Origin: Ctena decussata
Lineage: Eukaryota; Mollusca; Bivalvia; Lucinida; Lucinidae
Assembly: GCA_963989385.1 (NCBI GenBank)
Contig: OZ022506.1
Span: 63,933,434-63,997,433 of the forward strand
Length of the DNA stretch: 64,000 nt
Direction: 5' to 3'
Shown here: positions 10,614 to 21,923 of the stretch, in pieces
Position numbering within the stretch: position 1 is the first letter of the stretch
Layout: each line of letters opens with the position of its first letter
The notes under the pieces: generated by a model
What the model saw: only the letters and a program-made list of their open reading frames with translations
Told to the model about the DNA's origin: nothing
Database searches by the model: none
Program-made: the position numbers and the translations under genes

Positions 10614-11660
10614 TTAGAGCTGATATGATACTGTCAATGCATAGAAAATCTGTACCCATCTTGTAAGACAGATTTGGATTTCTTGGCCAAGTTGTGCAAA
10701 ACTTATGACGTAATCAGTTAAAGAGACCTTAAAATTCCAAATGTATTATATTATGCAAAAACACTACCATTTTGGGCTGAAATATTGTGAGGAGCTGTTG
10801 CACTGGAAAAGCTCCTTACATTTCTCGGAAAAAAAAGTATTAAGACACTTGATTCTGTGGATACTAAAAGATTACATTGGTACGCAAATATGTGACTAAC
10901 AACTTCATGAAGCTACCAATGCTTTGAACAACTCAGCCCTGATGTTGTGTCAGCGGGGTCAACTGCCATCTTTTAGCCAAATAGATATTCATGAAAGCTG
11001 TGACGATACTGTTGATGACAGAAAATCCGTATCTATCTTATAAGACAAATCTAGATATCTGAGCTCATTTGTTCAAAACTAACCTCATTAGATAAAGAGA
11101 CTAAAAAATTTCAAAAGTATTATGCGCAAAAACAGTTCCATTTTCTGCTGGAAATATTGTGAGGAGCTTTTGCACTGCTGCAAAAGCTCCTCACAATTTT
11201 TCTGCAAAAAATATTAAGACGCTTGATTTTATGAGCACTAGAAGACTTAACAAATATGTGACAAACAACTTGGTTAAGCTACCAATACTTTGAACAATAT
11301 AGCCCTGGGGCCATATTTATAAAACAACTGGTTGCTATGCCGTTGCTAAGGTGGAATTTCTATGAAGGAGATTCCTTACAACTATGAAATTTGCTCTGGA
11401 GGAACAGTCTGAAAAAGACTGTTCCTCCAGAGCAAATTTCATACTTGTAGGGAATCTCCTTAATAGAATTTTCAGACTGTTCCTCCAGAGCAAATTTCAT
11501 AGTTGTAGGGAATCTCCTTCATAAAAATTCATCCTTAGCAACAGCATAGCAACCACTTAAGTCGATTTATAAATACGGCCCCTGGTGTTGTTTCAGAGGG
11601 GTAAACTGCCGTCTTGTAGCCAAATAAATATTTATTAAAGTTAGCTGATACTGTATAGAT
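10614..11660. repeat. Tandem duplication, ~350-bp unit containing P7
   Basis: Unit 1 (10614-10960) and unit 2 (10961 on) both read TGATACTGT..GACAGAAAATC..CTTATAAGACA-type sequence, a P7 hairpin near the middle, CTACCAATGCTTTGAACAA and AGCCCTGATGTTGTGTCAG. Unit 2 is interrupted by a MITE at 11308-11581, and a third partial unit starts near 11640. A further decayed unit precedes the P1 copy at 10377. Confidence 0.75.
11308..11581. mobile_element. MITE with GGGCCATATTTATAAA ends and CTG target duplication
   Basis: Ends GGGCCATATTTATAAAAC and CGATTTATAAATACGGCCC, subterminal TTGCTATGCCGTTGCTAAGG and inverse, centre GTCTGAAAAAGACTGTTCC. Flanked by CTG at 11305-11307 and 11582-11584; the sister tandem unit shows the unoccupied site AGCCCTGATGTTG. 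Confidence 0.85.
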
Positions 11661-11799
11661 TTTGATACAGTATCAAGATACTTGTGTTTCAGTTGATATT
11701 CCATCATTCTTAGATAGTGCTAAATGACCTTGACCTACATTCAAACAAAACAAAAAATTTGGTTACAAAAATGATATCTGGTATTAATTTAGCAGACAT

Positions 11800-11965
11800 A
11801 ATTTGGAATAAATGGAAAATTAGCTATTTTTAGGCATCCCAATACTTTAAGCACATATCAGTAGAATGGAATGTATGTAAGTATTGGGACACCAAAAATA
11901 ATTAATTGCCATTTGTCCCAAATGGAAAATTAATTATTTCATATGTCGCAATACTTAAGCACATT
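11800..11965. mobile_element. P3 element plus adjacent half copy
   Basis: A right half (GGAAAATTAGC to TTAAGCACAT, to about 11856) followed by a complete copy from about 11872 with TATTGGGACACC and diverged right arm TATGTCGCAATACTTAAGC. Confidence 0.72.
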
Positions 11966-12315
11966 AAGGGTATTTTCATTTAGTTCCTTATTTATCATTA
12001 TAATATTAAATACTTCAAAGGGCATTTACTTTTAAGTTTTAGACCCACAACATCAAGTACATGTATAGGCAAATCTATATAATTATACCATCTAACACTG
12101 ACTAAGTTCGTACTCTATCATTGCCAACTTCATTTATAATGGCTCAAATCTAGCAAAGGCAGGATACCATGTATGTCAATAATAGATGGCATTTACCGAT
12201 TCCCATGTAATCGCCATTACAGGTCTAAAGACATTAGCAAGATGTTAAATGATTTGATTATTTATTTGTTTGAACAAAACATCTTGGTGGTTACTATGCC
12301 AATTTCACATACCCC

Positions 12316-12415
12316 TAATGTGCTTAAGTATTGGGACACCTAAAATTATAAATTTTCCATTTGTCCCAAATGGAAAATTAATTATTTTTAGGTGTCCCAA
12401 TATATATGCACATTA
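12316..12415. mobile_element. P3 element
   Basis: TAATGTGCTTAAGTATTGGG start; arms TTTCCATTTGTCCC and GGGACAAATGGAAA face each other; ends ATGCACATTA. Confidence 0.85.
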
Positions 12416-12516
12416 CGGTATATTGCACTTATAGTAAGTGCTTGAAGCTGAGAATGATGTCATGTTGATGACACAGTGACTTCATCTGATAATGACATAG
12501 CCTTGGTATTGTCCAG

Positions 12517-12715
12517 TGCTCCAGATAAGAAAGGGTAACAGGAATAATTTAGGGATAATTTTCCATATTTTTCAATAAAAACCTATGTTGTGACCCATCA
12601 GTAGAACCGTCTTGCTGAGACGGTTCTAATGAGGGGTCACAACATAAGTATTCGTTGAGAAATAAGAAAAATTATCTTTGAATTATCCTCAATACCCCCT
12701 CTTATCTCGAGCTCT
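12517..12715. mobile_element. P4 palindromic MITE
   Basis: Family description: about 200 bp, ends AGAGCTCTAGATAAGA and its complement, arms GGGATAATTTTC, AACATATGTTGTGACCCCTC, then central GAACCGTCTCGTTGAGACGG. No ORF. Here the core is GACCCATCAGTAGAACCG / CGGTTCTAATGAGGGGTC. Confidence 0.82.
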
Positions 12716-13034
12716 GATTGTCTTGAAACTATCGTGACTTCACCATGATGTCACTGCCAAATTACAAAGAAGATTTTTTTCTGAAATTACTAATTTATTC
12801 TCAGATATTTTATTATGATATTGTGTTACTTATCAGTAAAATGTGTATTTCAGAATTCCATATTTGATACCAGATATAGTATTAACATGTTTGCCACATT
12901 TATCTCCCATGCTTATACTTTATGCTTATTTTCCATAATTCAGGGTATTTGGTTTAAACAATATTTTATTCAAATAAATACATGTACATTATATGTAATA
13001 CAGTACATAATGGTACAGGATCTGACAGTAATCT

Positions 13035-13125
13035 AGTAGGTTATCCTGTGGAAACACGTACACAAATACCCTGATTCAGGGTATTTGAGTATGTGTTTCC
13101 ACAGGATAACCTAATAATTTCTGTC
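13035..13125. repeat. Near-perfect palindrome
   Basis: TAGGTTATCCTGTGGAAACA and TGTTTCCACAGGATAACCTA face each other around CAAATACCCTGA TTCAGGGTATTTG; arms of about 40 bp with few mismatches. Confidence 0.85.
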
Positions 13126-13244
13126 CACTTAACACAACTAAATCAGTGAAAATTTATTGATTTAGACTGATAGATATTTCCCTTTTTTTCTATTTCATTT
13201 ATATATTTGATAGAAAAGTAACACTTGCTGACCACTCTTAGAAT

Positions 13245-13458
13245 TTGAGCCATGACATGACAAAACCAGCAAAGGGGCATGTGCACCAGGCGAAAACTCA
13301 GATCAGCTTGGGCATCTGCCCAGTCTAATCAGAGTCTTAGCTGTCAGCATAGTGCCCTTTTAGTGCAAAGGGAAGACTGATCAGACTTAGGAGATGCCCA
13401 GGCTGATGTAAGTCTTCGCTGGGTCCATGTGCCACTTTGTTTGTTTTATCATGTCTCA
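13245..13458. mobile_element. P1 MITE
   Basis: TGAGCCATGACATGAC to ATGTCTCA. It carries the GGGGCATGTGCACC variant next to the terminus and a shortened centre. Confidence 0.78.
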
Positions 13459-13789
13459 TTTAATATTGAAAGCATCTGAGAAAAGCTGCTGATAGACAGA
13501 GAGAGATGGAAAAGCTTTCCAATTAAAACCTCAGATTCTATAAAACCATTTTCAGTTTTTGTGAACAAGCAGGCAAGGTATTAAACCAGTAAAAATATGT
13601 TCGCTTATAATCACATGCCTCAGAAATGCCCATGATATACACTTATTTAATTCTGTGCACAAATTAAACTGAATACAATAATGGTTAAGCTACGCAATCA
13701 TAAAGTTATGCATTTTTTTTTTCATGGACCCTTCTATGGGAAATCCGAATCATAGCATAATTGAGGTACACCAAGTTTTTTTGCCAGTT

Positions 13790-14195
13790 TTACCAGAAGG
13801 GAAACAACTTTTTTGAGCTCCTATTTGCTTCCCTTGAGGACAAAGCCCTTCCAAAAGGGGGTCTTCTCTTAAGGAAATCATTTGAGCCACAACATGAGAA
13901 AACCAACAATGTGGTTGTATGCCCAGCACAGACTCGGATCAGCCTGGGCATCCGCCAAGTCTGATCAGAGTCTTCGCTAAGCACTTAAAAGGTAGCTAAG
14001 GGTCTAAGCTACCTCCATGCAGACAGAGAAGACTCTGATCAGACTGGGCATTCAGGCTGATCTGAGTCTGCGATGGGTGCACAACCACTTTGTTGGTTTT
14101 CACGTGTCGCGGCTCAAAAATTTTGCTTTCATGGGAGAGTTTACCCCCATTGAGAAGTGAGGCAAAAATGAAAATGATAGGGTTGTTATTCTATT
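13790..14195. mobile_element. P6 element split by P1
   Basis: AAGGGAAACAACTTTTTTGA and GGGGGTCTTCTCTTAAGG on the left; AGTTTACCCCCATTGAGAAG and GAGGCAAAAATGAAAATG on the right of the P1 copy at 13883-14116. Confidence 0.72.
13883..14116. mobile_element. P1 MITE inserted in a P6 element
   Basis: TGAGCCACAACATGAG to TCGCGGCTCA. The centre is inverted relative to the copy at 1406, which an inverted repeat permits. P6 sequence lies on both sides. Confidence 0.85.
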
Positions 14196-14199
14196 GCAC

Positions 14200-15380
14200 T
14201 GAATTTATTTATAGATTCAGCTTATTGGCTTGCCGTTTCGGCGGCAAGCCAGTATTCAAGTGGTTTAGTGATACCGAGTTATTTTTGGACAAAACGATAC
14301 GTCACACTTAGTCGGAAAATACCTGGAGAGTGTGTACTGCAACGATTCGTTCTAGACGTTTTTAGGGCCGCAATATTAAGCCAAAGAGTCTTAAGAGATT
14401 GGAAAGCTCTTTCCGGTTTGAGACTGCATTTCTTCATTATTTTTTTCACCGACATAACAAACAAAGACCTCTTCCGATTTTGTCAATTTTTATCCATATC
14501 CGATTTACCTCATCTGCTAAAAATAACAGATGGAAACTTTTCTTCTGTTTTTGATAGTACATGTACTTTTCTGATATTTCCGTTAAAAAGCACGTTTTTC
14601 TTTTACAAGTGCCTTGAACTTGGCCACATTTCTTTTGCTTTTTATAAACTGATTGCATTAAAAATGAAACTCCGAATTTAATCCAAAGTATTTGGCTTTG
14701 CATCCGAAGAAATATACCAAAACCTGTATAAGAAACAGTGTTTATATATAGCAATAGCGAAAAGCATTAGCTATTCCAAAAATCATGCAGCGGCGTTGCG
14801 AAAAATAGGCCTTAGGGCATCGCATAATCTGACTGGTCAGAGCAGCCGGCACCCTGTCCAGCGCTGGTGCATTCATGGGATCTGATCAGTCTTTTTCGGC
14901 ATATATATTCTTCATGATGATCCATGATGCAAACATCTTTTATGCTGATGATAGACTGATAAGACTGCGCTTATGCCGGAGTGGACTGATCTGTGTATCT
15001 GTAAAAACTGAAAGAGCAGAGTTCAAATTTATTGTTTAGATTTAGAAACAAGCGCTTTTGACCATTTTTCCCCTTCTCACATTAACTGATTTTTTTATTC
15101 CATCTATCTATGTGTGTGGCTTGCTTATATGTAGAACTGACCCTGTTATGAATGTAAACGGTGAGTACTTAACGCTTACGTATATTGCAACAGGCCTTTC
15201 CATGGCACAAAGCGATATTTTAGCATCTGATAAATTTCCTTTTGGTCATCAACATGTTCATGAATAGCCTGAACAATGATACAGAAAAAGGGGACAACTT
15301 AGAATTGTTAACATTTTAAACTCAGAATTGTTAAAATTTGAAACTGTTAGGGATTGATTGACAGCTTTATGACAACGGAG
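14200..15380. other. Unique-looking sequence without supported gene
   Basis: A 137-codon + ORF (14268-14681) overlaps - strand ORFs of 61 and 102 codons; none has a domain, splice context or codon signature I recognise. GGCTTGCCGTTTCGGCGGCAAGCC at 14228-14251 is a small perfect hairpin. Confidence 0.5.
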
Positions 15381-15382
15381 GG

Positions 15383-15535
15383 GTTGGTTGGTTGGTGCGA
15401 TGATGCTGGGTATAACGTCCAGTGCCGGGGCGTCCTACTTATTTGGATTATAGTAGAACAATGGCCTACTGTGCTTGCAGTAGGTGCGGGTTGGGGTGTG
15501 TGGACATTTTTCTTGCTTTTATAACACTCTCGTTC
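15383..15535 (+). mobile_element. SINE-D, 5' portion
   Basis: GGGTATAACGTCCAGTGCCG, GCGTCCTACTTATTTGG, GTGCTTGCAGTAGGTGCGGG; the 3' half is missing. TTGGTTGGTTGG just before it could be the tail of another copy. Confidence 0.7.
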
Positions 15536-15544
15536 AGCTATACA

Positions 15545-15915
15545 AATGTACTGAGAAATATTTACACTCGTCGACGATTTCCTTAGATGAACCTATACTG
15601 GACTGACGATGTTCATACAGCCACGAACAACACACATTCATGCAATCTTACGCGTAAGCAGGGTCACGGATAACTCAAATAGATGATTGGCCGAGGTAAC
15701 GTTTGATATACGTCATGTCATAGTGACGGCTGCTGTACTTCATTACCAAACACGTTGGTTAATAACTATTCTTCGTCCTTTGCTCGGCGTTAAATTAGTC
15801 AGAACTTCATGAATGAGTAAACAAAATTGATGTAAAAACATTGTGTAAATATAAAAGATAAATTTCATTTGTCGGGAGTTCATGGAAATACGAACGCAAT
15901 AGGTTCCGTGCTTTG
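15545..15915. repeat. Dispersed repeat, copy 2
   Basis: Collinear with 2950-3415 through CATGTCATAGTGACGGCTG and AAAGATAAATTTCATTT, truncated in the final hairpin after GGTTCCGTGC. Confidence 0.72.
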
Positions 15916-16242
15916 TTGTTCCCAAATGGTGTAAAGCAAGTTATTGTCCAAACAATAACAGCATGCATTTTCTTCTCAGAGTGTCAAAATTTTGTTCCAG
16001 TCACTGCCACTGATGCCACTTAAACCAAAACTAAACTTCAGTAAATATTAATTTATTTCTTCTTTTAATGCCAAGTTCAGATGTTCTAAGATTCCATAGA
16101 CATGGGTTTGAAACAGTCTTTCCTAAAAATTTGATTCAGACTAAATGTGACTCAACAGCTGTAAAGAAAAGACTTGAAATAGGTCCAAATAGTTATTTTC
16201 CATGCGACATGACTAACTGCCGGCCAAAATGTTGGAAAACTG

Positions 16243-16272
16243 TGTTTTTTTGTTGTTGTTGTTGTTGTTGTG

Positions 16273-16309
<37 letters not shown>
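16243..16309. repeat. Microsatellite (TTG)n(TG)n
   Basis: About seven GTT units then about seventeen GT units. A surrounding 114-codon ORF reads through it (poly-Cys, Val-Cys) and is not a gene. Confidence 0.95.
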
Positions 16310-16310
<1 letters not shown>

Positions 16311-16871
16311 CCTCAATTTGTTTTTCAAATAAATTCTACAATTGTTTTTACCTTACACCCGTGGATAATGCCACCATTTAAAAAGTTAGATATTAAATAC
16401 TTTGCTAAATAAAAGTAAACAACAGAAAGTACACTAACAATTGGGTTCACTTCAATAACAACTCATGAAAATTCCACTGTTTTAGCAGTGCAAGCCTTCC
16501 TTTTAAAAGGAAATTTTATTTATTTTCATGTACTTTGATTATTCTGACAGAGACCTTTGAATATACAGGAACCTGTGAATCTACAGTAACTGTGAATATA
16601 CATCCAGATCAGACTGCTCCATAGGAGTAGACTGATGAGGGTCTTTGTGTTTATCAACAGTCTGTGATATGAAAACAAGTATGCCTATAGGCTTTTGTGC
16701 CTTTTTTGCAAAGGGAAAAAACTGTTGTGATTAAACATATTCTTTTGCATTCAGACATTGGGATTGGACACAAGTAATAACAACATTTGATAGTCCTCTT
16801 TCAAATTCTTTTTAGATTAAACGTATTTATGTGACTTCCAATTTGTTGCCAATGATGACAAAAGTATCCCA

Positions 16872-16988
16872 AAATGAGGTCTACTCTTAAAAGAAAGAAT
16901 TTGCTCCAAGAGGAGCAAATTCTTTCCTTTAAGAGTAGACCCCTTTGAGAAGGAAGACCAAAATGAAAATGAGAGAGTTACTTCCTAT
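16872..16988. mobile_element. P6 hairpin
   Basis: GGTCTACTCTTAAAAGAAAG, AATTTGCTCC AAGA GGAGCAAATT, CTTTCCTTTAAGAGTAGACC: a stem of over 30 bp, then the right flank only. Confidence 0.82.
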
Positions 16989-17021
16989 CAGGCATTTTTC
17001 GTATGCGTATTTTATAAGGAA

Positions 17022-17113
17022 ATATAAATGATGTCATATTGAAGCTGATACAAATTGATGATGTCACATTGATGTTGGTATGATGTCATTTCGACATCAT
17101 GTGCCGGCTGGGT
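17022..17113. mobile_element. P9 element, left end lost
   Basis: Family description: about 110 bp, ends CCCAGCAGGCAC(A/C) and inverse GTGCCTGCTGGG, inside ATGACGT / ATGATGTC repeats. Here only GATGTCATATTGAAGCTG to CATGTGCCGGCTGGG is left. Confidence 0.6.
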
Positions 17114-17273
17114 TTAGTGCTTTCTGAGATTCTTAGGCTAAGATTTTTGTATGTCAGATTTTTGCCCTTATCCCTGCCAATCTTCACAAAAAATATTCAT
17201 GTTTCCATCATAAGCATGGTCATGTTTCCATTGATTTCTTTCTTATCAAATATGGAACTGCTGTATAGGTCTT

Positions 17274-17480
17274 TTAACTCTTTAAGCACCAAAAAGCAGA
17301 CGACAAAATTTACGTCTGCAAAAATTTAAAGAATGCCTTGTCCAAGACATCTCATATTGAGAATTCAAAGACTGAAGGGCAAACAGTGTAGATCTAGATG
17401 AGGCGGCTCATGATGAGCTGCCTCATCAAGATCTGCGTTATTTGCAAATTCTGCTATTTTCGTCACCCGTGCTTAAAGTG
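17274..17480. mobile_element. P2 MITE
   Basis: TAACTCTTTAAGCACC start, GATGAGGCGGCTCAT hairpin, CCGTGCTTAAAG end. Confidence 0.83.
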
Positions 17481-17560
17481 CTTATCTGCACCTGCTCTAT
17501 TGTTATTATACATTTAAAAGTATGCAAAATAACTCCTTAGTAAAACTCAGTTATAGTTCA

Positions 17561-18025
17561 TTTCATAAAGGAGACATACCGAACAAAATCAGATGTCAAA
17601 TACATGTAGTAACAACATACAGTAATATCTGAATGAATCCTTGTCTTAGACTTTACTCTCTTTTCAGTTTACAGTCAACTCTTGATATCTCTAACACTGA
17701 TATCTCATAGTACCCTCTTCTGTCAAAGAATATGGTTTGGATACATTCCCTATTTCTATTTTCATTTCTACTCCTTTTATCTCAAACAACTGATATCTCA
17801 AGTAAATTTTCTGGGACCAGAAAATTTACTTTGAGAAATCGGTAGTTTGGGATGAACTTCGACTATGAGATAGCAAGAGTTGACTGTATTTACATGTTTT
17901 TTCCAGGTTTGTAAAGGAGTCATATCGAAAAAAAAAAATCAAATGCCAAATACATGTAGTTCAAACATTCAGTGAAAATCTAAATGAAGTCTTGTCTTAG
18001 ACTTTACTCTTTTTTCAGCTTATTT
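17561..18025. repeat. Direct duplication flanking a MITE
   Basis: Two ~115-bp copies (about 17561-17671 and 17908-18025) share AAGGAGACATACCGAA-type sequence, CAAATACATGTAGT, CTTGTCTTAGACTTTACTC and TTTTTCAGCTTA. The first is followed by a TA-flanked MITE. Confidence 0.75.
17672..17886. mobile_element. pogo-like MITE, 215 bp
   Basis: CAGTCAACTCTTGATATCTC start and GATAGCAAGAGTTGACTG end, TA at 17670-17671 and 17887-17888. Subterminal GATATCTCA motifs are repeated. Confidence 0.87.
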
Positions 18026-18055
18026 ACAGTTATTTTTTACAATTTTTGAAGTAAT

Positions 18056-18208
18056 AAAGGTATTGATGGGTACCAGAAATCCAAGGTGTTCAGAATGATT
18101 GAATATTTTTTTAGTGAACTCCATGATAGTTCGTGATAAAGGTATTGATGGATATCAGATATCCAAGGTGTTCAGAATGATTTGAATATTTTTAGTGAAC
18201 TCCATAAT
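18056..18208. repeat. ~78-bp direct duplication
   Basis: AAGGTATTGATGG, ATCCAAGGTGTTCAGAATGA and TTTTTAGTGAACTCCAT occur twice in a row; the second unit is interrupted at 18209. Confidence 0.82.
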
Positions 18209-18506
18209 GCACCAGTCATTTGTAACCACTGCCCCCCCCCCACACACACCTATGGGGAATAGCGGGGCTAATGACTTTTCATTTTAAGTGCCCTGGTATA
18301 AGCCCCACCCTCTGAGGACATGCTGTTGGTTATAGCCCTGCTCTTAGCCCCGCTCTGTATAACAAAATTCCTCAGGGGATAAAGACCCAAATGTTATAAC
18401 CCTGGCACTGTGGAGATAGTAAAAAAGTTATTGCCCTGCTCCTTAGCCCTGCCATCCCCATCCTACCCCATAGGTAGGGGGGCAGTGGTTGCAAATGACT
18501 AGTGCA
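18209..18506. mobile_element. ~300-bp element with CACCAGTCATTTG ends
   Basis: Left CACCAGTCATTTGTAACCAC, right GTGGTTGCAAATGACTAGTG; GGGGCTAA / TTAGCCCCG-rich inside. CATAAT occurs on both sides. Confidence 0.78.
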
Positions 18507-18539
18507 TAATAGTTCTTGTTAATTACACTATGCATTTAA

Positions 18540-18756
18540 CAGTTAAAGCACCAAAACTGAAAATTGTTGAATTTGCAAACAGTGTAGATCCAAATGAGGT
18601 GGCTCATAATGAGCCACCTCATCTGGATCTACAATGTTGCCCTCTAGTCTTTGAATTCTCGTTATGATATAGCTTGGACAAAATATTTTATGAAATTTTA
18701 TAGACATAATTTTTTTATGTCAGTTTTTTTTTTTTTTTTTTTTTGGTGCTTTAAGG
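18540..18756. mobile_element. P2 MITE with expanded T-run
   Basis: AGTTAAAGCACCAAAA start, GAGGTGGCTCAT hairpin, then a 20+ T run where other copies have the ACGACAAAATTT complement, ending GGTGCTTTAAGG. Confidence 0.75.
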
Positions 18757-19000
18757 TTAGGTGAACGGGATAACAGTTCTTGCTAATTATAATGTGCATT
18801 TGAAATGTGTTGTTGCATTTTTGCACCTTATCATTTATATGTTGATATATATGTAAAATCGTAATATTAATATAGTCATTGATCTCTGCCGTTAAATTTT
18901 GCTAAATCATTCATATTCAATGTTTACAACTTGGTGAATCTGTGAAATAAATTATAAACTGTTAAAATTCACTCTCTTTTTAATTTACCTTCAGTAAGTC

Positions 19001-19204
19001 AGGAGCCCCGGTAGCTCAGTAGGCTAAGCGCTGGCCAGCTGATCTGGCGGTCCCGGGTTCGAGTCCCACTGTAGGTATGGAGCTTCTCAATGGTAAACGG
19101 GGTTCCACTGCACACAGCCTTGCATTATCACCCAACCATTGTCCTGATATGACTGAAATACTGTTAAAAATGGATGTATAACCGCAAGTCAGCCATTCAT
19201 CCAT
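19001..19204 (+). mobile_element. SINE-A, full length with target duplication
   Basis: AGCCCCGGTAGCTCAGTAGG (A box), CCCGGGTTCGAGTCCCAC (B box), CGGGGTTCCACTGCACAC, CCTGATATGACTGAAATAC, CATT/CCAT tail. Flanked by ACCTTCAGTAAGTC at 18987-19000 and 19205-19218. Confidence 0.93.
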
Positions 19205-19584
19205 ACCTTCAGTAAGTCTAAAACATTAAATAGTCTTCTGTATTTTAGGGGAAGGTTCTAAAGGCAACATTTTGTGTCCCCTCCATTTTCATAAAAAACA
19301 TTTAAGGTTTCACAAAAGTTTGAGCAAACGTAAGCACCGTCAGACAATGTGTAATGAACAAGAATCTGGTTTGGATGAAATTATGCCCCTTTGTATATTT
19401 CTTACAGTGATTTAGTAGTATTTCCTGTCTGGTCTACATCTTCAAAACCAGTCATAGTTTCGTCTTGAAAGTTTGTAAGTTTGTACAAAGAACTATTTGC
19501 AGGGAAAAAGAATCATTAACCTATTTCAGTTTTTTACAGAATTATGCCCCTGTGCATATTTCTGCTGTCTACCTTCAAAACATT

Positions 19585-19823
19585 TGAGCCGGGAGACGAG
19601 AAAACCAACATGTGGCATGTGTGCCCAGTGAAGATTCAGATCAGCCTGGGCATCCGCCCAGTCTGATCAGAGTCTTCACTGTCCGCATAGAGGTAGCTTA
19701 GACCCTTAGCTACCCTGTAAGCTCACAGCAAAGATTTTGATCAGACTGGGCAAATGTCCAGACTGATCTGAGTCTTCGCTGGGCGCACATGCCACTTTGT
19801 TGGTTTTGTTGTGTCTGGGCTCA
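19585..19823. mobile_element. P1 MITE
   Basis: TGAGCCGGGAGACGAG start and TCTGGGCTCA end with both CAGTCTGATCAG arms and the AGCTTAGACCC centre. Confidence 0.83.
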
Positions 19824-19974
19824 TTTCAGGTTTCTCCAGGAAAGTTGATTATGTTTTTGTAATATTTCGTTTCTGCTCCAGGTCTAGAAAACCAGCCCCG
19901 TATCCAGGTGTGGGCTTTGGGGCTTAAGCCCCGCCACCTGGGGCTCTGTGTCAAATAGAAAGCAGGAATGTAGG

Positions 19975-20180
19975 TAATAAGGAGCACCTGATGATAATTT
20001 TAGATGATACAGCCATATTCCATAAGGTTAGATTGAAATATATGTTGTGACATCTCATTGGAATTGCCTCACTGAGGCGATTCCAATGAGATGCCATAGC
20101 ATATATTTAAAGGTAAACATGATATTATCTTGATTTTTCATCAAATACTCTATTTTACCTGGAACCCTGATTATGGCCTC
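19975..20180. mobile_element. P4-like hairpin variant
   Basis: Core ATATATGTTGTGACATCTC, GGAATTGCC / GGCGATTCC, GAGATGCCATAGCATATAT. Same layout as P4 but a different loop stem and weak ends. Confidence 0.55.
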
Positions 20181-20266
20181 TTTCTTTGGGTCCTAAGCCC
20201 CACCAGGTGTCAGAGAGAGCCCCGCGAGCTATTTGTGGTCTGGATCTGGGTCTGAAAATCATATGA

Positions 20267-20437
20267 TCTGCGACACAAAAACCAATAAAGTGGCATGTGC
20301 CCCACACAAAGACTGACCGGTCTGATCAGAGTCTTTGCTGAGCACTGAAAGTGTAGCTAAGGGTCTAAGCTAGCTCCATGCAGACAGCAAAGACTAATCA
20401 GACCGGATGGATGCTGATCTGAGTCTTCACCGTGTGG
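20267..20437. mobile_element. P1 MITE, truncated
   Basis: Retains GCGACAC, the AAGTGGCATGTGCCC variant and the central AGCTAAGGGTCTAAGC, but the 3' terminus is missing after CTTCACCGTGTGG. Confidence 0.7.
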
Positions 20438-20817
20438 GAGGGGGTTGGGGGGAAAGAGGGGCAGGGGCAGGAGGCGATATTCAGAAAGAATTTTGACTCC
20501 ATTTAGATTGAGTAAATATAAATATCTCTGCTAAAAGATGGATAACAATTATAAGCTTTTTATCTGTCCGTTTGGAGGGCTGATATGTCAGCCGGTGCCC
20601 TGTTTACATGAAAAAGGCACAGGAGGTTGGTGTACCCGTTCAATTCCCATATGATGATACAGCAATGTTATTATGAATGAATTGCCAAATTTAAGGTTTT
20701 TTATATAGAATTTTCATAAAGATCAGTCATTGGCACAAAATGGGCCAAAGCCTAACATGTCCTAGCGCCTCCCTTACGGACGTGGTCTCATAGATTTTGA
20801 CACTGCAGCCAGAACAT

Positions 20818-20930
20818 GGGGCCGTATTTATAAAACCACTTAAGTCTATGCTATGCTTTTGCTAAGGCTGAATTTCTGTGGAGGAGATTCCCTACAACTA
20901 CAAAAACCAGAATAATTCACATATTCCAAG
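20818..20930. mobile_element. Half copy of the GGGCCGTATTTATAAA MITE
   Basis: GGGGCCGTATTTATAAAACC, ATGCTTTTGCTAAGGCTGAA and GGAGATTCCCTACAACTAC match the left arm of 11308-11581; the right arm is missing. Confidence 0.65.
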
Positions 20931-21923
20931 TGAATTCCAGTGCTGGAAACTCGCAAGTTTTATGTGGTGGCCCAAAAGCATAGCAGGCCTAACTTTCAGT
21001 GGCCCAAATTATCCACTAGCGAAAGTTCCCATTCATTTAGTATTGTCAGAAAGATAGATTTGGGCCACTAAAGGTCATACAGTCGAACTTCACTGGCTCG
21101 AACTCGGAAGGCTCGAACACCATGCTTCGGTCGAACTGACTTTCCAGTCCCGGCAAAACTTCCATTTATTTTAATTTAACCTGCGACCTTTGGCTCGAAC
21201 TACGATGGCTCGAACCCTCGAACCCAAAACCCGGTCCCTAGGGTACATTTTCTATGTAAAAAACCACCGATGGCTCGCACTAATTACCTTGTAAATAATT
21301 TCCATTTCAATAACGGCATATGAAATTAAAGATGGTAAAATATTTTTCTTCAATTAAAATTTCATACCGAAATTGAGTAAAACGTGCCAAAATTTACGTC
21401 TTTGCCTTTAATATGTAACAAAATTAGGGCCCATCATTAATATTGGACGGCGCTCGGCGCCCCGTTACTGCGGCTATGGATTCGTTCCGCTGAGGTGCTG
21501 CCCTTAGCAAAAAGAAATGCATTTAATATCTATTCAGTTTCCATTTCTTTCTAACCATTAATTTTTCATTCATTCATCATTTCATTGCAAGGCTTAGCAA
21601 TGGAAAGTTTCCATAGAGAGGAAATTAGTCTTAATCATTGAACTTCCATTGGATCACCCTTATTGCAGCATTGGACCACCATTGAAAATGGACGAAATAT
21701 GCAAATTAGGCTGCTATTGAAATGACATCATGGAAATGGTGAAACAATAATTTCCATTTTGCATTGAAACATTGAAATGACATCATAAAAATTGCTGGAA
21801 CATTAGTTAAAATGGTTTGCTACCATTTAAATGATGCAGTTATAGTGATGAAATAATACTTTTCTCATGGCATGATCATGTGCTATATTCTAATAAAATA
21901 TATCTTATGTAAGTAACTCAGAC

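Noticed and set aside
14268..14681. 137-codon + ORF
   Set aside because: No recognisable domain, poor start context, overlapped by - strand ORFs, and hydrophobic Phe-rich composition expected of T-rich DNA.
16068..16412. 114-codon ORF with poly-Cys and Val-Cys repeat
   Set aside because: Produced by read-through of a (TTG)n(TG)n microsatellite.
19001..19075. Possible tRNA gene from the A and B boxes
   Set aside because: The acceptor stem does not close and the sequence continues into the SINE-A body with a target duplication; it is a SINE head.
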